A stretch of DNA of 64,000 bases, from positions 186,001 to 250,000 of the forward strand of contig NZ_RZOY02000004.1 in the NCBI RefSeq assembly GCF_004022705.2. Direction: 5' to 3'. The position numbers and the translations under genes were made by a program. This DNA is from Mesorhizobium sp. M2D.F.Ca.ET.226.01.1.1. Its GTDB lineage: Bacteria > Pseudomonadota > Alphaproteobacteria > Rhizobiales > Rhizobiaceae. The notes below the pieces were generated by a model. That model was not told where the DNA came from and did not search any database. It saw only the letters and a program-made list of their open reading frames with translations. Position 1 is the stretch's first letter, and each line of letters begins with the position of its first letter. Of this stretch, positions 54,591 to 64,000 are shown one piece after another.

Positions 54591-55358
54591 ATGAGCCTTG
54601 CCCGCCTGCACAAGGAACCGCTGAGCAACCTGCCCTATTATGAGGAACGGGTCGATCTCGCTGCCGCCTTCCGCTGGACCGCGCGGCTCAACATGCATGA
54701 GGCGGTGGCCAACCATTTCTCGCTGTCGGTCAACGAGGACGGCACCAAGTTCCTGATGAACCCGAACCAGGTGCATTTCTCTCGCATCAAGGCGAGCGAC
54801 CTGCTTCTGATCGACGCCAACGATCCCGAAACGCTGTCCGGCCCCAACGCGCCCGATCCGACCGCCTGGGGCCTGCATGGCGCCATCCATCGCAACGTCC
54901 CGCATGCGCGCTGCGCCATGCATGTCCATTCGATCCATGCCACCGTGCTCGCCTCGCTGGCCGACTCGACGCTGCCGCCGGTCGACCAGAACTCCGCCAT
55001 GTTCTTCAATCGCCACGTCGTCGACGCCAATTATGGCGGGCTGGCCTTCGAGGAGGAGGGCGAGCGCTGCTCGCAGCTTCTCACCGACCCCAAGGTCAAG
55101 GTGATGGTCATGGGCAATCACGGCGTCATGGTCATCGGCGACTCCGTCGCCGACACCTTCAACCGCATGTTCTATTTCGAACGCGCTGCCGAGACCTACA
55201 TCAAGGCGCTGTGGACCGGCCGTCCATTGCGCACGCTCTCCGACGAGATCGCCGAAAAGACCGCGCGCGAAATGGACGATTACCCCGGCCAGGCCGAGCG
55301 CCATCTGGCCGAGCTGAAGGCGATCCTCGACGAGGAAGAGCCGGTCTATCGGAACTGA
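54591..55358 (+). CDS. class II aldolase/adducin family protein
   Basis: A 255-residue cytoplasmic protein. The family metal-binding core is seen: MHEAVANHFSLSVNEDGTKFLMNP (core NHFSLSV) near residue 35, then MHVHSIHATVLASL near 105 with the zinc-ligand HxH, and MGNHGVMVIGDSVADTFNRMFYFERA (cores GNHGVMVIG, DTFNRMFYFE) near 175. Members cleave sugar phosphates or decarboxylate; the substrate is unknown. GGAGG lies 7 bases before the ATG. It is not clearly part of the urease operon. Confidence 0.85.
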   Translation: MSLARLHKEPLSNLPYYEERVDLAAAFRWTARLNMHEAVANHFSLSVNEDGTKFLMNPNQVHFSRIKASDLLLIDANDPETLSGPNAPDPTAWGLHGAIHRNVPHARCAMHVHSIHATVLASLADSTLPPVDQNSAMFFNRHVVDANYGGLAFEEEGERCSQLLTDPKVKVMVMGNHGVMVIGDSVADTFNRMFYFERAAETYIKALWTGRPLRTLSDEIAEKTAREMDDYPGQAERHLAELKAILDEEEPVYRN

Positions 55359-55364
55359 TCTTCC

Positions 55365-55425
55365 TTCTCCGTTCATGGGGAGAAGGTGCCAGTAGGTGGA
55401 TGAGGGCGGCGCCGACGCTCGCTGA
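55365..55425. repeat. partial palindromic intergenic repeat (CCTTCTCC family)
   Basis: CCTTCTCCGTTCATGGGGAGAAGG and GGATGAGGGCGGCGCCGACG in short form: the CCTTCTCC/GGAGAAGG arm and the GGATGAGGG tag match the family copy at 12177-12361. It lies between convergent aldolase and HAD genes. Confidence 0.55.
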
Positions 55426-56058
55426 TTAGAGCCCCAACTGCGCCCGCAATTCCTCAGCGCTGTTGATCACAATCGCGCCCGGCGGTCCCGCCATCGGCGC
55501 TTCCGGCCAGAAGATCGTCCTCATGCCCGCCGCCAGCCCCGCCATCGCGCCGGTCACGCTGTCGTCGACCGCGAACGCCTCCGCCGGATCGACGCCGGCC
55601 AGATAGGCGGCGCGCAGGAACGGCTCGGGAAGCGGCTTGCCGTCGATCACGTCGTTGCGGCTCACCGTGCGCATGCCCGGATAGATAAGGCCGACGGCGG
55701 TGAGATTGGCATCGACGATCAGCCGGTCGGAGTTGGACACCACCGCCTGCTCGACGCCCAGCGCGCGCAATTCGTTGAACACTTCGATCGCGCCGGGGCG
55801 CGGCTTCAGCGTTTCGGCCAGCGGCAGGTAGTGATCGTATTTGCGCACGATCCACTCGTCGAAAGGCAGGTCGAGTCCGAACTCGTCGCGCAGCATCTCG
55901 TAGACCGGCCATGCGGCGACGCCCAGCACGCGCTCATGCAGGTCGACCGGCGGCGCAACCCCGACGCTGCGCAGCGCCGCCACAAGCGCTGCCTCATGCA
56001 GCGGCTCGCTGTCGACCAGCGTTCCGTCCATATCCCAGAAAACGGCTTTCGGCGTCAT
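55426..56058 (-). CDS. HAD-superfamily phosphatase
   Basis: A 210-residue cytoplasmic phosphatase of the beta-phosphoglucomutase-like group. Motif I VFWDMDGTLVDSEP at the start, motif II VVSNSDR near residue 107, motif III lysine (DGKPLPEP) near 140 and motif IV VDDSVTGAMAG near 165 are all present. It probably dephosphorylates a sugar or polyol phosphate. It is divergent from the SorC-type regulator and near the polyol genes. Confidence 0.87.
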   Translation of the reverse strand: MTPKAVFWDMDGTLVDSEPLHEAALVAALRSVGVAPPVDLHERVLGVAAWPVYEMLRDEFGLDLPFDEWIVRKYDHYLPLAETLKPRPGAIEVFNELRALGVEQAVVSNSDRLIVDANLTAVGLIYPGMRTVSRNDVIDGKPLPEPFLRAAYLAGVDPAEAFAVDDSVTGAMAGLAAGMRTIFWPEAPMAGPPGAIVINSAEELRAQLGL

Positions 56059-56266
56059 GCGAGGCTCCCTTCGCCGATCCCCTTAATCGGTTTCCCGGTC
56101 GAGATAAACCGTTCTGCCGGCAAATGGCTGCCAGCGCGACGAATTGGTCCTTCGCAGATTGGGGACACTTCCAAGCAATTGCCCTTTCGATAGACAATTG
56201 CGCGTTGGCATAATCGCTGTAAGCTATGGCGCCCGTTTCAACGTTGCGCGGGCTGGGAGGCAGGAC

Positions 56267-57223
56267 GTGAATTCGCGGCAGGAAACCGGCAATACCAGGT
56301 TGGACGACGCCGCGCGCGCCGGCTGGCTCTATTATGTTGCCGGCAACACGCAGGACCAGATCGCCGCCAAGCTTGGCATTTCCAGGCAGACGGCGCAGCG
56401 GCTGGTGTCGCTTGCGATGTCGGAGGGCCTGATCAAGGTGCGGGTCGATCATCCGATCGCCAATTGCCTCGACCTCGCCGCCAGGCTGCGCTCGCGTTTC
56501 GCGCTCGACCTTGTCGAAGTGGTGCCGAGCGATCCGACATCGAGTTCGACGACGATCGGCATCGCCGAGGCCGCGGCCGCCGAGATCGAACGCCGGCTGC
56601 GTTCGGAAGCCCCCATCGTCATGGCGATCGGCACCGGGCGCACGCTGAAGGCGGCGATCGAGCAGCTGCCGCCGATGGACTGCCCGCAGCATAAGGTCGT
56701 GTCCTTGACCGGCAACATCTCGCCCGACGGCTCGGCCGCCTTCTACAACGTCATCTTCACCATGGCCGATCGCGTCAAGGCGCGGTCCTTCCCGATGCCG
56801 CTGCCGGTTATCGCCTCCTCGCCGCAAGAGCGCGAGATGCTGCTCAAGCAGCCGATGATCCAGCCGACCCTGGCATTGGCGGCCGAGGCTGACGTCACCT
56901 TTGTCGGTATCGGCGATCTCGGCCCGAAGGCGCCGCTCTATGAGGACGGCTTCATCTCGGAAGCCGAGTTGAAGGCGCTGCAGAAGGCCGGCGGCATTGC
57001 CGAGATCGTCGGCTGGGTGTTCGATCGCGAAGGCCGCATGATCGAAGGCATCACCAACGACCGCGTCTCATCCGCCGCCCTGCCGTCACGCGAGAAGTCG
57101 CTGGTCATCGCCTTGGCCATGGGCGAACGCAAGCTGCCGGGCATACTGGCCGCCGTCAACCGCCGCCTGGTCAATGGCCTCATCACCGATGAACGCACGG
57201 CGGCGGCGCTGCTCGCCGGCTGA
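56267..57223 (+). CDS. SorC/DeoR-type sugar-binding transcriptional regulator
   Basis: A 318-residue regulator. The N-terminal helix-turn-helix is ARAGWLYYVAGNTQDQIAAKLGISRQTAQRLVSLAMSEGLI (cores AGNTQDQIAAKLGISRQTAQR and SLAMSEGLI). The C-terminal sugar-phosphate-binding domain holds AIGTGRTLKAAIEQLPP and DVTFVGIGDLG. A GTG at 56267 is the start; GGGAGG lies 6 bases upstream. It probably controls the nearby sorbitol/mannitol operon (inference by position). Confidence 0.88.
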   Translation: MNSRQETGNTRLDDAARAGWLYYVAGNTQDQIAAKLGISRQTAQRLVSLAMSEGLIKVRVDHPIANCLDLAARLRSRFALDLVEVVPSDPTSSSTTIGIAEAAAAEIERRLRSEAPIVMAIGTGRTLKAAIEQLPPMDCPQHKVVSLTGNISPDGSAAFYNVIFTMADRVKARSFPMPLPVIASSPQEREMLLKQPMIQPTLALAAEADVTFVGIGDLGPKAPLYEDGFISEAELKALQKAGGIAEIVGWVFDREGRMIEGITNDRVSSAALPSREKSLVIALAMGERKLPGILAAVNRRLVNGLITDERTAAALLAG

Positions 57224-57245
57224 CTGCCGATAAAAATGGAGCCGC

Positions 57246-57431
57246 CTATTGCGACGGCCCGCGCGGATCGTTGCCGTCAAGGAATCCCATGTCGCGCTGC
57301 AGATGCGGCGACAGCTCCCGGATATCGACATAGCCACGCCGCTGGCGAGCAAGCCGCGAAAATTCGCGAATAAGCAGGGAAAACCAGCCTTGCGCCCGAG
57401 TGGAAACGAGTTTTTCTTGAGCCGTAACCAT
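57246..57431 (-). CDS. small DUF1127-type protein
   Basis: A 61-residue protein with the basic DUF1127-like end LARQRRGYVDIRELSPHLQRDMGF (cores RQRRGYVDIREL and QRDMGFLDG). Such small arginine-rich proteins are common in alphaproteobacteria and some modulate phosphate or RNA metabolism. A GAGG lies about 9 bases before the ATG. It is on the minus strand between two plus-strand regulators. Confidence 0.7.
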   Translation of the reverse strand: MVTAQEKLVSTRAQGWFSLLIREFSRLARQRRGYVDIRELSPHLQRDMGFLDGNDPRGPSQ

Positions 57432-57540
57432 GATCGTCAGCCTCGCAATGCTTGAACTGGATTGATCGTCGACCCCAAATATCGGGCTGGCGGCCTGCCG
57501 CTTCCAATTAAACCTCGATCATGACCCATAAGGAGGTTTT

Positions 57541-58449
57541 ATGCCCGATCTGAGCTCCGCGCAGCTTGCGCCGCTGCCGCCGCTGCAGGCGATCCGGGTG
57601 TTCGAGGCGGTGGCAAGACACCTGTCCTTCACCAAGGCGGCGCAAGAACTGGGCATGACCCAGGCGGCGGCGAGCTACCAGATCAAGGTGCTCGAGGAGC
57701 GCATCGGCGCACCGCTGTTCCTGCGCAGGCCGAAGCAGATCGAGTTGACCGAGCCCGGCCAGCGCCTGGCGCCCGCCGTCAGCGAGGCCTTCGCCATCCT
57801 GGGCCAGGCCTATGCCGCGGCGCGCGGCGGCGCCGACGGCCTGCTCTGCGTCACCACCGTGCTGACCTTCGCCTCGAACTGGCTGGCGCAGCATCTGGGC
57901 TCGTTCCAGCTTGCGCATCCCGCACTTGCCGTGCGGCTCGACACGTCGGCCCGCCTGACCGATTTCGCACGCGAGGATGTCGATCTCGCCATCCGCTCCG
58001 GCGGCGGCAAATGGCCGGGCCTGGAAGCCCACAAACTGCTCGATGCCGATTTCACGCCGATGCTGAGCCCGAAGCTCGCGGCGAGCATCGGCGGCGTCAA
58101 GGAACCGGCGGACCTGTTGCGCCTGCCGATCCTCGATCCCGGCGATATCTGGTGGACGCAATGGTTCGAGGCCGCCGGCGTCACCGGACACGACCTTGCC
58201 AAGCGGCCCGGCTCCAGCATGGGCGCGCAGGCCTATGAGGCGAACGCGGCAATGGCCGGCCATGGCGTGGCGATCCTAACCAGGGCCCTGTTCAAGAACG
58301 AGATCGCCGACGGCCGTCTGGTCCAGCCTTTCGATCTCGTGGGTGATGACGGCCATGCCTATTGGCTGGTCTATCCGACGGCGCGCCGCAACGTGCCGAA
58401 GATCCGCGCTTTCCGCGACTGGATCCTGGCCGAGATCGCTTGCCCGTAG
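57541..58449 (+). CDS. LysR family regulator (GcvA-like)
   Basis: A 302-residue regulator. Its helix-turn-helix is RVFEAVARHLSFTKAAQELGMTQAAASYQIKVLEE (cores RHLSFTKAAQELG and TQAAASYQIKVLEE); the substrate-binding domain shows the GcvA-type pattern (DLAIRSGGGKWPGL; GDIWWTQWFEAAG; GVAILTRALF). AGGAGG lies 5 bases before the ATG. It lies upstream of the sorbitol/mannitol operon on the same strand, but GcvA-like proteins usually act on divergent or nearby genes, so its target is uncertain. Confidence 0.88.
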   Translation: MPDLSSAQLAPLPPLQAIRVFEAVARHLSFTKAAQELGMTQAAASYQIKVLEERIGAPLFLRRPKQIELTEPGQRLAPAVSEAFAILGQAYAAARGGADGLLCVTTVLTFASNWLAQHLGSFQLAHPALAVRLDTSARLTDFAREDVDLAIRSGGGKWPGLEAHKLLDADFTPMLSPKLAASIGGVKEPADLLRLPILDPGDIWWTQWFEAAGVTGHDLAKRPGSSMGAQAYEANAAMAGHGVAILTRALFKNEIADGRLVQPFDLVGDDGHAYWLVYPTARRNVPKIRAFRDWILAEIACP

Positions 58450-58548
58450 GCTAATCGCCTCTAGCTACCTTCTTCGAAGATACCGATCGGCGTCGCCGGA
58501 CCGGGTCACGTAGCGTCATTTCTGCTGCGCTGCAGCATCGATTCCGCC

Positions 58549-58576
58549 TTGACATAAATCACACTAGGTGAGTAAT
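58549..58576 (+). promoter_or_regulatory. candidate promoter of the sorbitol/mannitol operon
   Basis: TTGACA at 58549-58554 is an exact -35 box. AGTAAT at 58571-58576, 16 bp later, matches four of six bases of a -10 box. The start codon of the binding-protein gene is at 58625. Weak on the -10 side. Confidence 0.4.
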
Positions 58577-58624
58577 TGCTCAGAGCCAAGGCAAATGCTC
58601 AACTTGGTTTATGGGAGGAATTTG

Positions 58625-59935
58625 ATGAAACTTCGCACGCTCACCCTGGGCCTGTTGTCGGCCAGCGCTCTTGCTTTCGCCGCGCATGCCGAATCCATCA
58701 CCATCGCCACCGTCAACAATGGCGATATGGTCCGCATGCAGAAGCTGACGGACGACTTCACCAAGGCTAACCCCGACATCCAGCTCAACTGGGTCACGCT
58801 TGAAGAGAACGTGCTGCGCGAGCGCGTGACCACCGACATCGCCACCAAAGGCGGTCAGTACGACGTCATGACCATCGGCACCTACGAGGTTCCGATCTGG
58901 GCCAAGCAGAGCTGGCTCCTGCCGCTCGACAAGCTCGGCGACGATTACGACGTCAAGGACATCATCCCGGCCATCGCCGGCGGTCTTTCCGTCGACGGCA
59001 AGCTCTATGCCGCGCCCTTCTACGGCGAAAGCTCCTTCGTCATGTACCGCAAGGACCTGATGGAGAAGGCCGGCCTGAAGATGCCCGATGCGCCGACCTG
59101 GGACTTCATCAAGCAGGCCGCCGACAAGATGACCGACCGCGCCAACGGCGTGAACGGCGTCTGCCTGCGCGGCAAGGCCGGCTGGGGCGAGAACATGGCC
59201 TTCCTCACCGCCATGTCGAACTCCTTCGGCGCCCGCTGGTTCGACGAGAACTGGAAGCCGCAGTTCGACCAGCCCGAGTGGAAGAAGACGCTGCAGTTCT
59301 ACGTCGACCTGATGAAGGCCGACGGTCCGGAAGGCGCCTCGTCCAACGGCTTCAATGAAAACCTGGCGCTCTTCCAGCAGGGCAAGTGCGGCATGTGGAT
59401 CGACGCCACCGTCGCGGCTTCCTTCGTCTCGGACCCGAAGGCTTCCAAGGTCGCCGACAAGGTCGGCTATGCGCTGGCGCCCGACAACGGTCTCGGCAAG
59501 CGCGGCAACTGGCTATGGGCATGGTCGCTGGCGGTCCCCGCCGGCACCAAGAAGGCCGATGCCGCCGAGAAGTTCGTCTCCTGGGCAACCAGCAAGCACT
59601 ATGCCGAGCTGGTCGCCTCGAAGGAAGGTTGGGCCAACGTTCCTCCGGGCACGCGCTCCTCGCTCTATGCCAATGCGGAGTACCAGAAGGCGGCGCCTTT
59701 CGCGAAAATGACGCTGGACTCCATCAATGCCGCCGATCCGACGCATCCGACCGTCAAGCCGGTGCCTTATGTCGGCGTGCAGTTCGTCGCCATTCCTGAA
59801 TTCCAGGGCCTTGGCACCACCGTCGGCCAGCTCTTCTCGGCGGCCCTTGCCGGCCAGTCGAGCGTCGACGATGCGCTGAAGCAGGCCCAGGACGCAGCCA
59901 CTGCGGCGATGACCGAGGGCGGCTACATCAAGTAA
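58625..59935 (+). CDS. smoE: sorbitol/mannitol ABC transporter substrate-binding protein
   Basis: A 436-residue periplasmic solute-binding protein with a Sec signal peptide (residues 1-22, ending HAES). Blocks: TVNNGDMVRMQKLTDDF, YDVMTIGTYEVPIWAKQSWL (ends quoted), APFYGESSFVMYRKDLME and GKCGMWIDATVAASFVSD. These match SmoE-type polyol binding proteins. The ATG at 58625 has GGGAGG upstream. It is first of smoEFGKS-mtlK, and a terminator-like hairpin follows it. Confidence 0.93.
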   Translation: MKLRTLTLGLLSASALAFAAHAESITIATVNNGDMVRMQKLTDDFTKANPDIQLNWVTLEENVLRERVTTDIATKGGQYDVMTIGTYEVPIWAKQSWLLPLDKLGDDYDVKDIIPAIAGGLSVDGKLYAAPFYGESSFVMYRKDLMEKAGLKMPDAPTWDFIKQAADKMTDRANGVNGVCLRGKAGWGENMAFLTAMSNSFGARWFDENWKPQFDQPEWKKTLQFYVDLMKADGPEGASSNGFNENLALFQQGKCGMWIDATVAASFVSDPKASKVADKVGYALAPDNGLGKRGNWLWAWSLAVPAGTKKADAAEKFVSWATSKHYAELVASKEGWANVPPGTRSSLYANAEYQKAAPFAKMTLDSINAADPTHPTVKPVPYVGVQFVAIPEFQGLGTTVGQLFSAALAGQSSVDDALKQAQDAATAAMTEGGYIK

Positions 59936-59980
59936 GGCTCCTCCCGGTGCCGAATGCCGGTCGCGCATCATGACCGGCAG

Positions 59981-60016
59981 GTGGCCGCCCGAAACCCAGT
60001 TCGGGCGGCCACTTTT
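59981..60016 (+). terminator. terminator-like hairpin between smoE and smoF
   Basis: GTGGCCGCCCGAA (59981-59993) pairs perfectly with 60000-60012 across a 6-base loop and is followed by TTTT. It is the strongest of the three hairpins that follow binding-protein genes here and probably lowers expression of the membrane and ATPase genes relative to smoE. Confidence 0.7.
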
Positions 60017-60078
60017 CAAAACCGGGAAAATACTGGCTCAACTTTGAAAATCCGGCTGACCTTGGGAGGGTGACCGTC

Positions 60079-60951
60079 ATGGCTACTCAGCAAACCCGTT
60101 CGCTTGCCCGTTTCATGATGGCGCCATCGGTGGTCCTGCTGTTTATCTGGATGATTGTGCCGCTGGCTGTCACGCTGTGGTTCTCGTTCCAGCAGTATAA
60201 TCCGCTGAATCCGATGCGCGACGGCTTCGTCGGCTTCTCCAACTACGCGCTGTTCTATTCAAACCCGGCCTTCCTCTATTCGATCCTCAACACGCTTACC
60301 ATCGTCGTCAGCGTGCTGATCATCACGGTGATCGGCGGCATCCTTTTGGCCATGCTGCTCGATCAGCCGATCTGGGGCCAGGGGATCGTGCGCATCCTGG
60401 TCATCTCGCCCTTCTTCGTCATGCCGCCGGTGGCGGCGCTGGTCTGGAAGAACATGATCATGCACCCGCAATACGGCGTCTTCGCCGATATTGCCCGCTT
60501 CTTCGGGGCCGAGCCGATAGACTGGTTCGGCCAGCACCCGCTGACCGCGATCATCCTCATCGTCGCCTGGCAATGGTTGCCCTTCGCGACGCTGATCCTG
60601 CTCACCTCGCTGCAGTCGCTCGACGGCGAGCAGAAAGAGGCGGCCGAGATGGACGGCGCAGGCTTCCTCAGTCGCTTCTGGTATCTGACGCTGCCGCATA
60701 TGTCGCGCGCCATCACCGTCGTCATCCTGATCCAGACGATTTTCCTGCTCTCGGTCTATGCCGAGATCCTGGTCACCACCAATGGCGGCCCGGGCTACGC
60801 CTCCACCAACCTGCCCTTCCTCGTCTACCAGAAGGCGTTGCTGGAATTCAAAATCGGCCAGGCGTCAGCCGGCGGTGTGATCGCCGTCATTCTCGCCAAC
60901 ATCGTTGCCTTCTTCGCCATGCGCGCGGTCGGCAAGAACCTCGACAAATAG
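60079..60951 (+). CDS. smoF: sorbitol/mannitol ABC transporter permease SmoF
   Basis: A 290-residue inner-membrane permease of MalF type with six hydrophobic segments; the EAA loop is QKEAAEMDGAGFLSRFWYLTLPHM (core EAAEMDGAGF) near residue 195, and NGGPGYASTNLPFLVYQKALLEF (core GGPGYASTNLPFL) is near 240. The ATG at 60079 is preferred because GGGAGGG lies about 9 bases upstream; a GTG at 60070 abuts that site. Confidence 0.92.
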   Translation: MATQQTRSLARFMMAPSVVLLFIWMIVPLAVTLWFSFQQYNPLNPMRDGFVGFSNYALFYSNPAFLYSILNTLTIVVSVLIITVIGGILLAMLLDQPIWGQGIVRILVISPFFVMPPVAALVWKNMIMHPQYGVFADIARFFGAEPIDWFGQHPLTAIILIVAWQWLPFATLILLTSLQSLDGEQKEAAEMDGAGFLSRFWYLTLPHMSRAITVVILIQTIFLLSVYAEILVTTNGGPGYASTNLPFLVYQKALLEFKIGQASAGGVIAVILANIVAFFAMRAVGKNLDK

Positions 60952-60961
60952 GGAGGACAAG

Positions 60962-61786
60962 ATGGCCCGCGCAGTCACCACCCAGCACAAGACCATCGCC
61001 ACGGCCGCGGCCTGGATCGTCGCCCTGCTGATCTTCTTTCCGATCCTTTACACGATCATCACCTCGTTCAAGTCGGAGCAGGAGGCGATCCAGGGCTTCG
61101 CCTTGATCCCGTCCGGCACCACGGAAAGCTATGCCGAGGTGCAGGCGCAGAGCGGTTACTTCAAGTTCTTCCTGAATTCGGTGATCCTGTCGGTCGGCTC
61201 GACGCTGCTCGCCATCCTCATCGCGGTCCCGGCGGCATGGTCGATGGCCTTCTCGCCGACCAAGCGGACCAAGGACATCCTGATGTGGATGCTCTCCACC
61301 AAGATGATGCCGGCCGTCGCGGTGCTGTTCCCGATCTACCTGATCTTCCGCGACACCGGCCTGCTCGACAGCCGCATCGGCCTCACCGTCATGCTGATGC
61401 TGATCAACCTGCCGATCGTGGTCTGGATGCTCTACACCTACTTCCGCGAGATCCCGGGCGAGATCCTCGAAGCGGCGCGCATGGACGGCGCCTCGCTGTG
61501 GAACGAGATCATCTACGTGCTGACGCCGATGGCCGTTCCTGGCATCGCCTCGACCATGCTGTTGAACATCATCCTGGCCTGGAACGAGGCGTTCTGGACC
61601 ATCCGGCTCACCACGACCGACGCGGCACCGCTCACCGCCTTCATCAGCTCCTTCTCCAGCCCGCAAGGCTTGTTCTGGGCCAAGCTTTCGGCCGCCTCGA
61701 CGCTGGCGATCGCGCCGATCCTGATCATGGGCTGGTTCAGCCAGAAGCAGCTCGTGCGCGGCCTGACATTTGGTGCCGTGAAGTAA
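60962..61786 (+). CDS. smoG: sorbitol/mannitol ABC transporter permease SmoG
   Basis: A 274-residue inner-membrane permease of MalG type. It has [18 protein letters not shown] near residue 30, the EAA loop [22 protein letters not shown] (core [12 protein letters not shown]) near 170, and the ending [19 protein letters not shown] lies 6 bases before the ATG, 10 bp after smoF. With SmoF it forms the membrane channel. Confidence 0.93.
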   Translation: MARAVTTQHKTIATAAAWIVALLIFFPILYTIITSFKSEQEAIQGFALIPSGTTESYAEVQAQSGYFKFFLNSVILSVGSTLLAILIAVPAAWSMAFSPTKRTKDILMWMLSTKMMPAVAVLFPIYLIFRDTGLLDSRIGLTVMLMLINLPIVVWMLYTYFREIPGEILEAARMDGASLWNEIIYVLTPMAVPGIASTMLLNIILAWNEAFWTIRLTTTDAAPLTAFISSFSSPQGLFWAKLSAASTLAIAPILIMGWFSQKQLVRGLTFGAVK

Positions 61787-61832
61787 GAACGCCCAAGCGG
61801 CGGACGACGAAGACTATCCCCGGGAGGAAACC

Positions 61833-62833
<1,001 letters not shown>

Positions 62834-62837
<4 letters not shown>

Positions 62838-63604
62838 GGTTGAAAGGCAAATCGGCGCTGATCACCGGGTCGGCGCGCGGCATCGGCAAGGCCTTCGCCG
62901 AAGCCTATGCGCGCGAAGGTGCGACGGTGGCGATTGCCGACATCGACCTGGCAGCGGCGGAAGCGACGGCGCAAGCCATCGGCTCCGCCGCTTACGCGGT
63001 CCGGCTCGACGTCACCGACCAGTCCTCCATCGAGGCGGCGGTCAAGGCCGTCGAGGAGAAGACTGGCGGTCTAGACGTGCTGATCAACAATGCCGCGATC
63101 TTCGACCTGGCGCCGATCGTCGAGATAACCAGGGCGAGCTACGAAAAGCTGCTCGCGGTCAATGTCGCTGGCACGCTGTTCACGCTGCAGGCGGCCGCCC
63201 GCTCGATGATCGCGCGTGGCCAGGGCGGCAGGATCATCAATATGGCGAGCCAGGCCGGCCGCCGCGGCGAGCCGCTGGTCGCGGTCTATTGCGCCACCAA
63301 GGCTGCCGTCATCTCGCTCACCCAGTCGGCCGGGCTCGATCTGATCAAGCATCGCATCAACGTCAACGGCATCGCGCCGGGCGTCGTCGACAGCGACATG
63401 TGGGACCAGGTCGACGCGCTGTTCGCCAAATACGAGAACCGACCGAAAGGCGAGAAGAAGCGCCTGGTCGGCGAGGGCGTTCCCTATGGCCGCATGGGCA
63501 AGCCGGAGGACCTCGCCGGCATGGCCGTTTTCCTCGCCAGCGACGAGGCCGAATACATTGTCGCCCAGACCTATAACGTCGATGGCGGGCAATGGATGAG
63601 TTGA
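62834..63604 (+). CDS. smoS: sorbitol dehydrogenase (short-chain, L-iditol 2-dehydrogenase)
   Basis: A 256-residue short-chain dehydrogenase that oxidises sorbitol to fructose with NAD. Rossmann motif [19 protein letters not shown] near residue 11, [11 protein letters not shown] near 83, Ser in [12 protein letters not shown] near 140, and the YCATKAAV catalytic Tyr-x-x-x-Lys near 153 are present. The GTG start overlaps the smoK stop. It is the typical partner of the transporter. Confidence 0.92.
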
Positions 63605-63610
63605 ACGGTT

Positions 63611-63720
63611 GAGGGGGAAGGCGCTTCTCTCTTTCCTCCGGAGAAGACGCCACGGGGCAGGTGAGGGGCAGCGGACTGGAACACCAGGCGCCGCCCCTCA
63701 CCCTCGCTCCCCAGGAGGCG
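63611..63720. repeat. dispersed palindromic intergenic repeat (partial)
   Basis: GGGGGAAGGCGCTTCTCTCTTTCCTCCGGAGAAG in short form and TGAGGGGCAGCGGACTGGAACACCAGGCGCCGCCCCTCA (ends TGAGGGGC...GCCCCTCA) make inverted arms. It separates smoS from mtlK and may form a hairpin within the operon. Confidence 0.55.
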
Positions 63721-63760
63721 GAACAGTCGGGGCTGCGGATCGGCCAAAGGGTAAAATGAG

Positions 63761-64000
63761 ATGACCGTGAAACTCTCTTCCTCCAACCTAGCCAAGCTGC
63801 CGGCCAAGGTCGCCGGTCCGAAATACGACCGCTCGGCGCTCAAGGCGGGCATTGTCCATTTCGGCGTCGGCAACTTCCACCGCTCGCACCAGGCCGTCTA
63901 TCTCGACGATCTGTTCGGCACCGGCGAGGGGCATGACTGGGCGCTGATCGGCGCCGGCGTGTTCGAGGGCGAGAAGATCGGCCGCTCCAAGCTGCAGGAA
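63761..64000 (+). CDS. mtlK: mannitol 2-dehydrogenase, N-terminal part
   Basis: The first 80 codons of a long-chain mannitol dehydrogenase; the gene leaves the window. It starts MTVKLSSSNLAKLPAKVAGP and has the family Rossmann-like start GIVHFGVGNFHRSHQAVYLDDLF (core VHFGVGNFHRSHQA) near residue 31, and WALIGAGVFEGEK. It oxidises mannitol to fructose and follows smoS as in other rhizobia. Confidence 0.92.
   Translation, partial: MTVKLSSSNLAKLPAKVAGPKYDRSALKAGIVHFGVGNFHRSHQAVYLDDLFGTGEGHDWALIGAGVFEGEKIGRSKLQE

Overview
The window reads as chromosomal DNA of a high-GC alphaproteobacterium of the Mesorhizobium type (Rhizobiales, Phyllobacteriaceae). The basis is the gene content and layout: an iolR-iolCDE-B inositol operon with an IolC-DUF2090 fusion, a ureD-A-J-B-C-E-F-G urease operon with small accessory genes, smoEFGKS-mtlK polyol genes, DUF1045/PhnM/PhnN phosphonate genes, and dispersed palindromic intergenic repeats of the kind seen in rhizobia. 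No nod, nif or fix genes, phage genes, IS element, CRISPR array or rRNA was seen. This placement is inference; no search was run.

Layout. 1-3.4 kb: end of a class I DAHP synthase gene, a LysE-type exporter, a WYL regulator and a methyltransferase. 3.1-8.8 kb: a LacI-type regulator whose stop codon overlaps an orphan DUF1778 antitoxin gene, divergent from a ribose-type sugar ABC importer. 8.9-12.2 kb: a polar amino acid/opine-type ABC importer. 12.4-14.9 kb: phnN, phnM and DUF1045. 15.3-32.7 kb: inositol region with iolB, a small membrane protein, iolE, iolD, iolC and iolR. A divergent Gfo/Idh/MocA oxidoreductase follows, then a TIM-barrel isomerase, iolG, a second sugar ABC importer (MalF/G type), a second IolE-like gene and a MocR-type regulator. 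32.8-34.5 kb: a small scar of foreign DNA flanked by a 16-bp repeat of the 3' end of tRNA-Arg(CCG), holding a methyltransferase gene broken by an in-frame stop. 34.7-43.4 kb: DUF1003 protein, universal stress protein behind a perfect FNR/FixK box, D,D-carboxypeptidase, a large coiled-coil membrane protein, mutarotase-like protein, P-loop kinase, histone-like basic protein and a GST. 43.5-45 kb: a NodF-like acyl carrier protein with a NodE/FabF-like ketosynthase. 45.2-54.5 kb: urease operon. 54.6-64 kb: class II aldolase, HAD phosphatase, SorC-type and LysR-type regulators, then the sorbitol/mannitol ABC importer with sorbitol and mannitol dehydrogenases.

How it works together. Most of the window imports and oxidises plant-derived polyols and other soil nutrients: myo-inositol and probably related inositols, sorbitol/mannitol, an unidentified sugar, urea, amino acids and phosphonates. 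Local regulators (LacI, RpiR/IolR, SorC, LysR, MocR, WYL) sit beside the clusters. Two regulators have good operator candidates: a 7-2-7 palindrome near the LacI gene and a GGAA-N6-TTCC site plus a near copy before iolC.

The most interesting signals are the tRNA-Arg integration scar, the NodFE-like pair with His in place of Asp before the phosphopantetheine serine, the lacI/DUF1778 overlap without a toxin, a three-copy 20-bp palindrome array, the anaerobox before usp, a DUF29/membrane-protein junction inside the urease operon, and the enlarged inositol-derivative cluster. I did not find a system that I can call entirely new.
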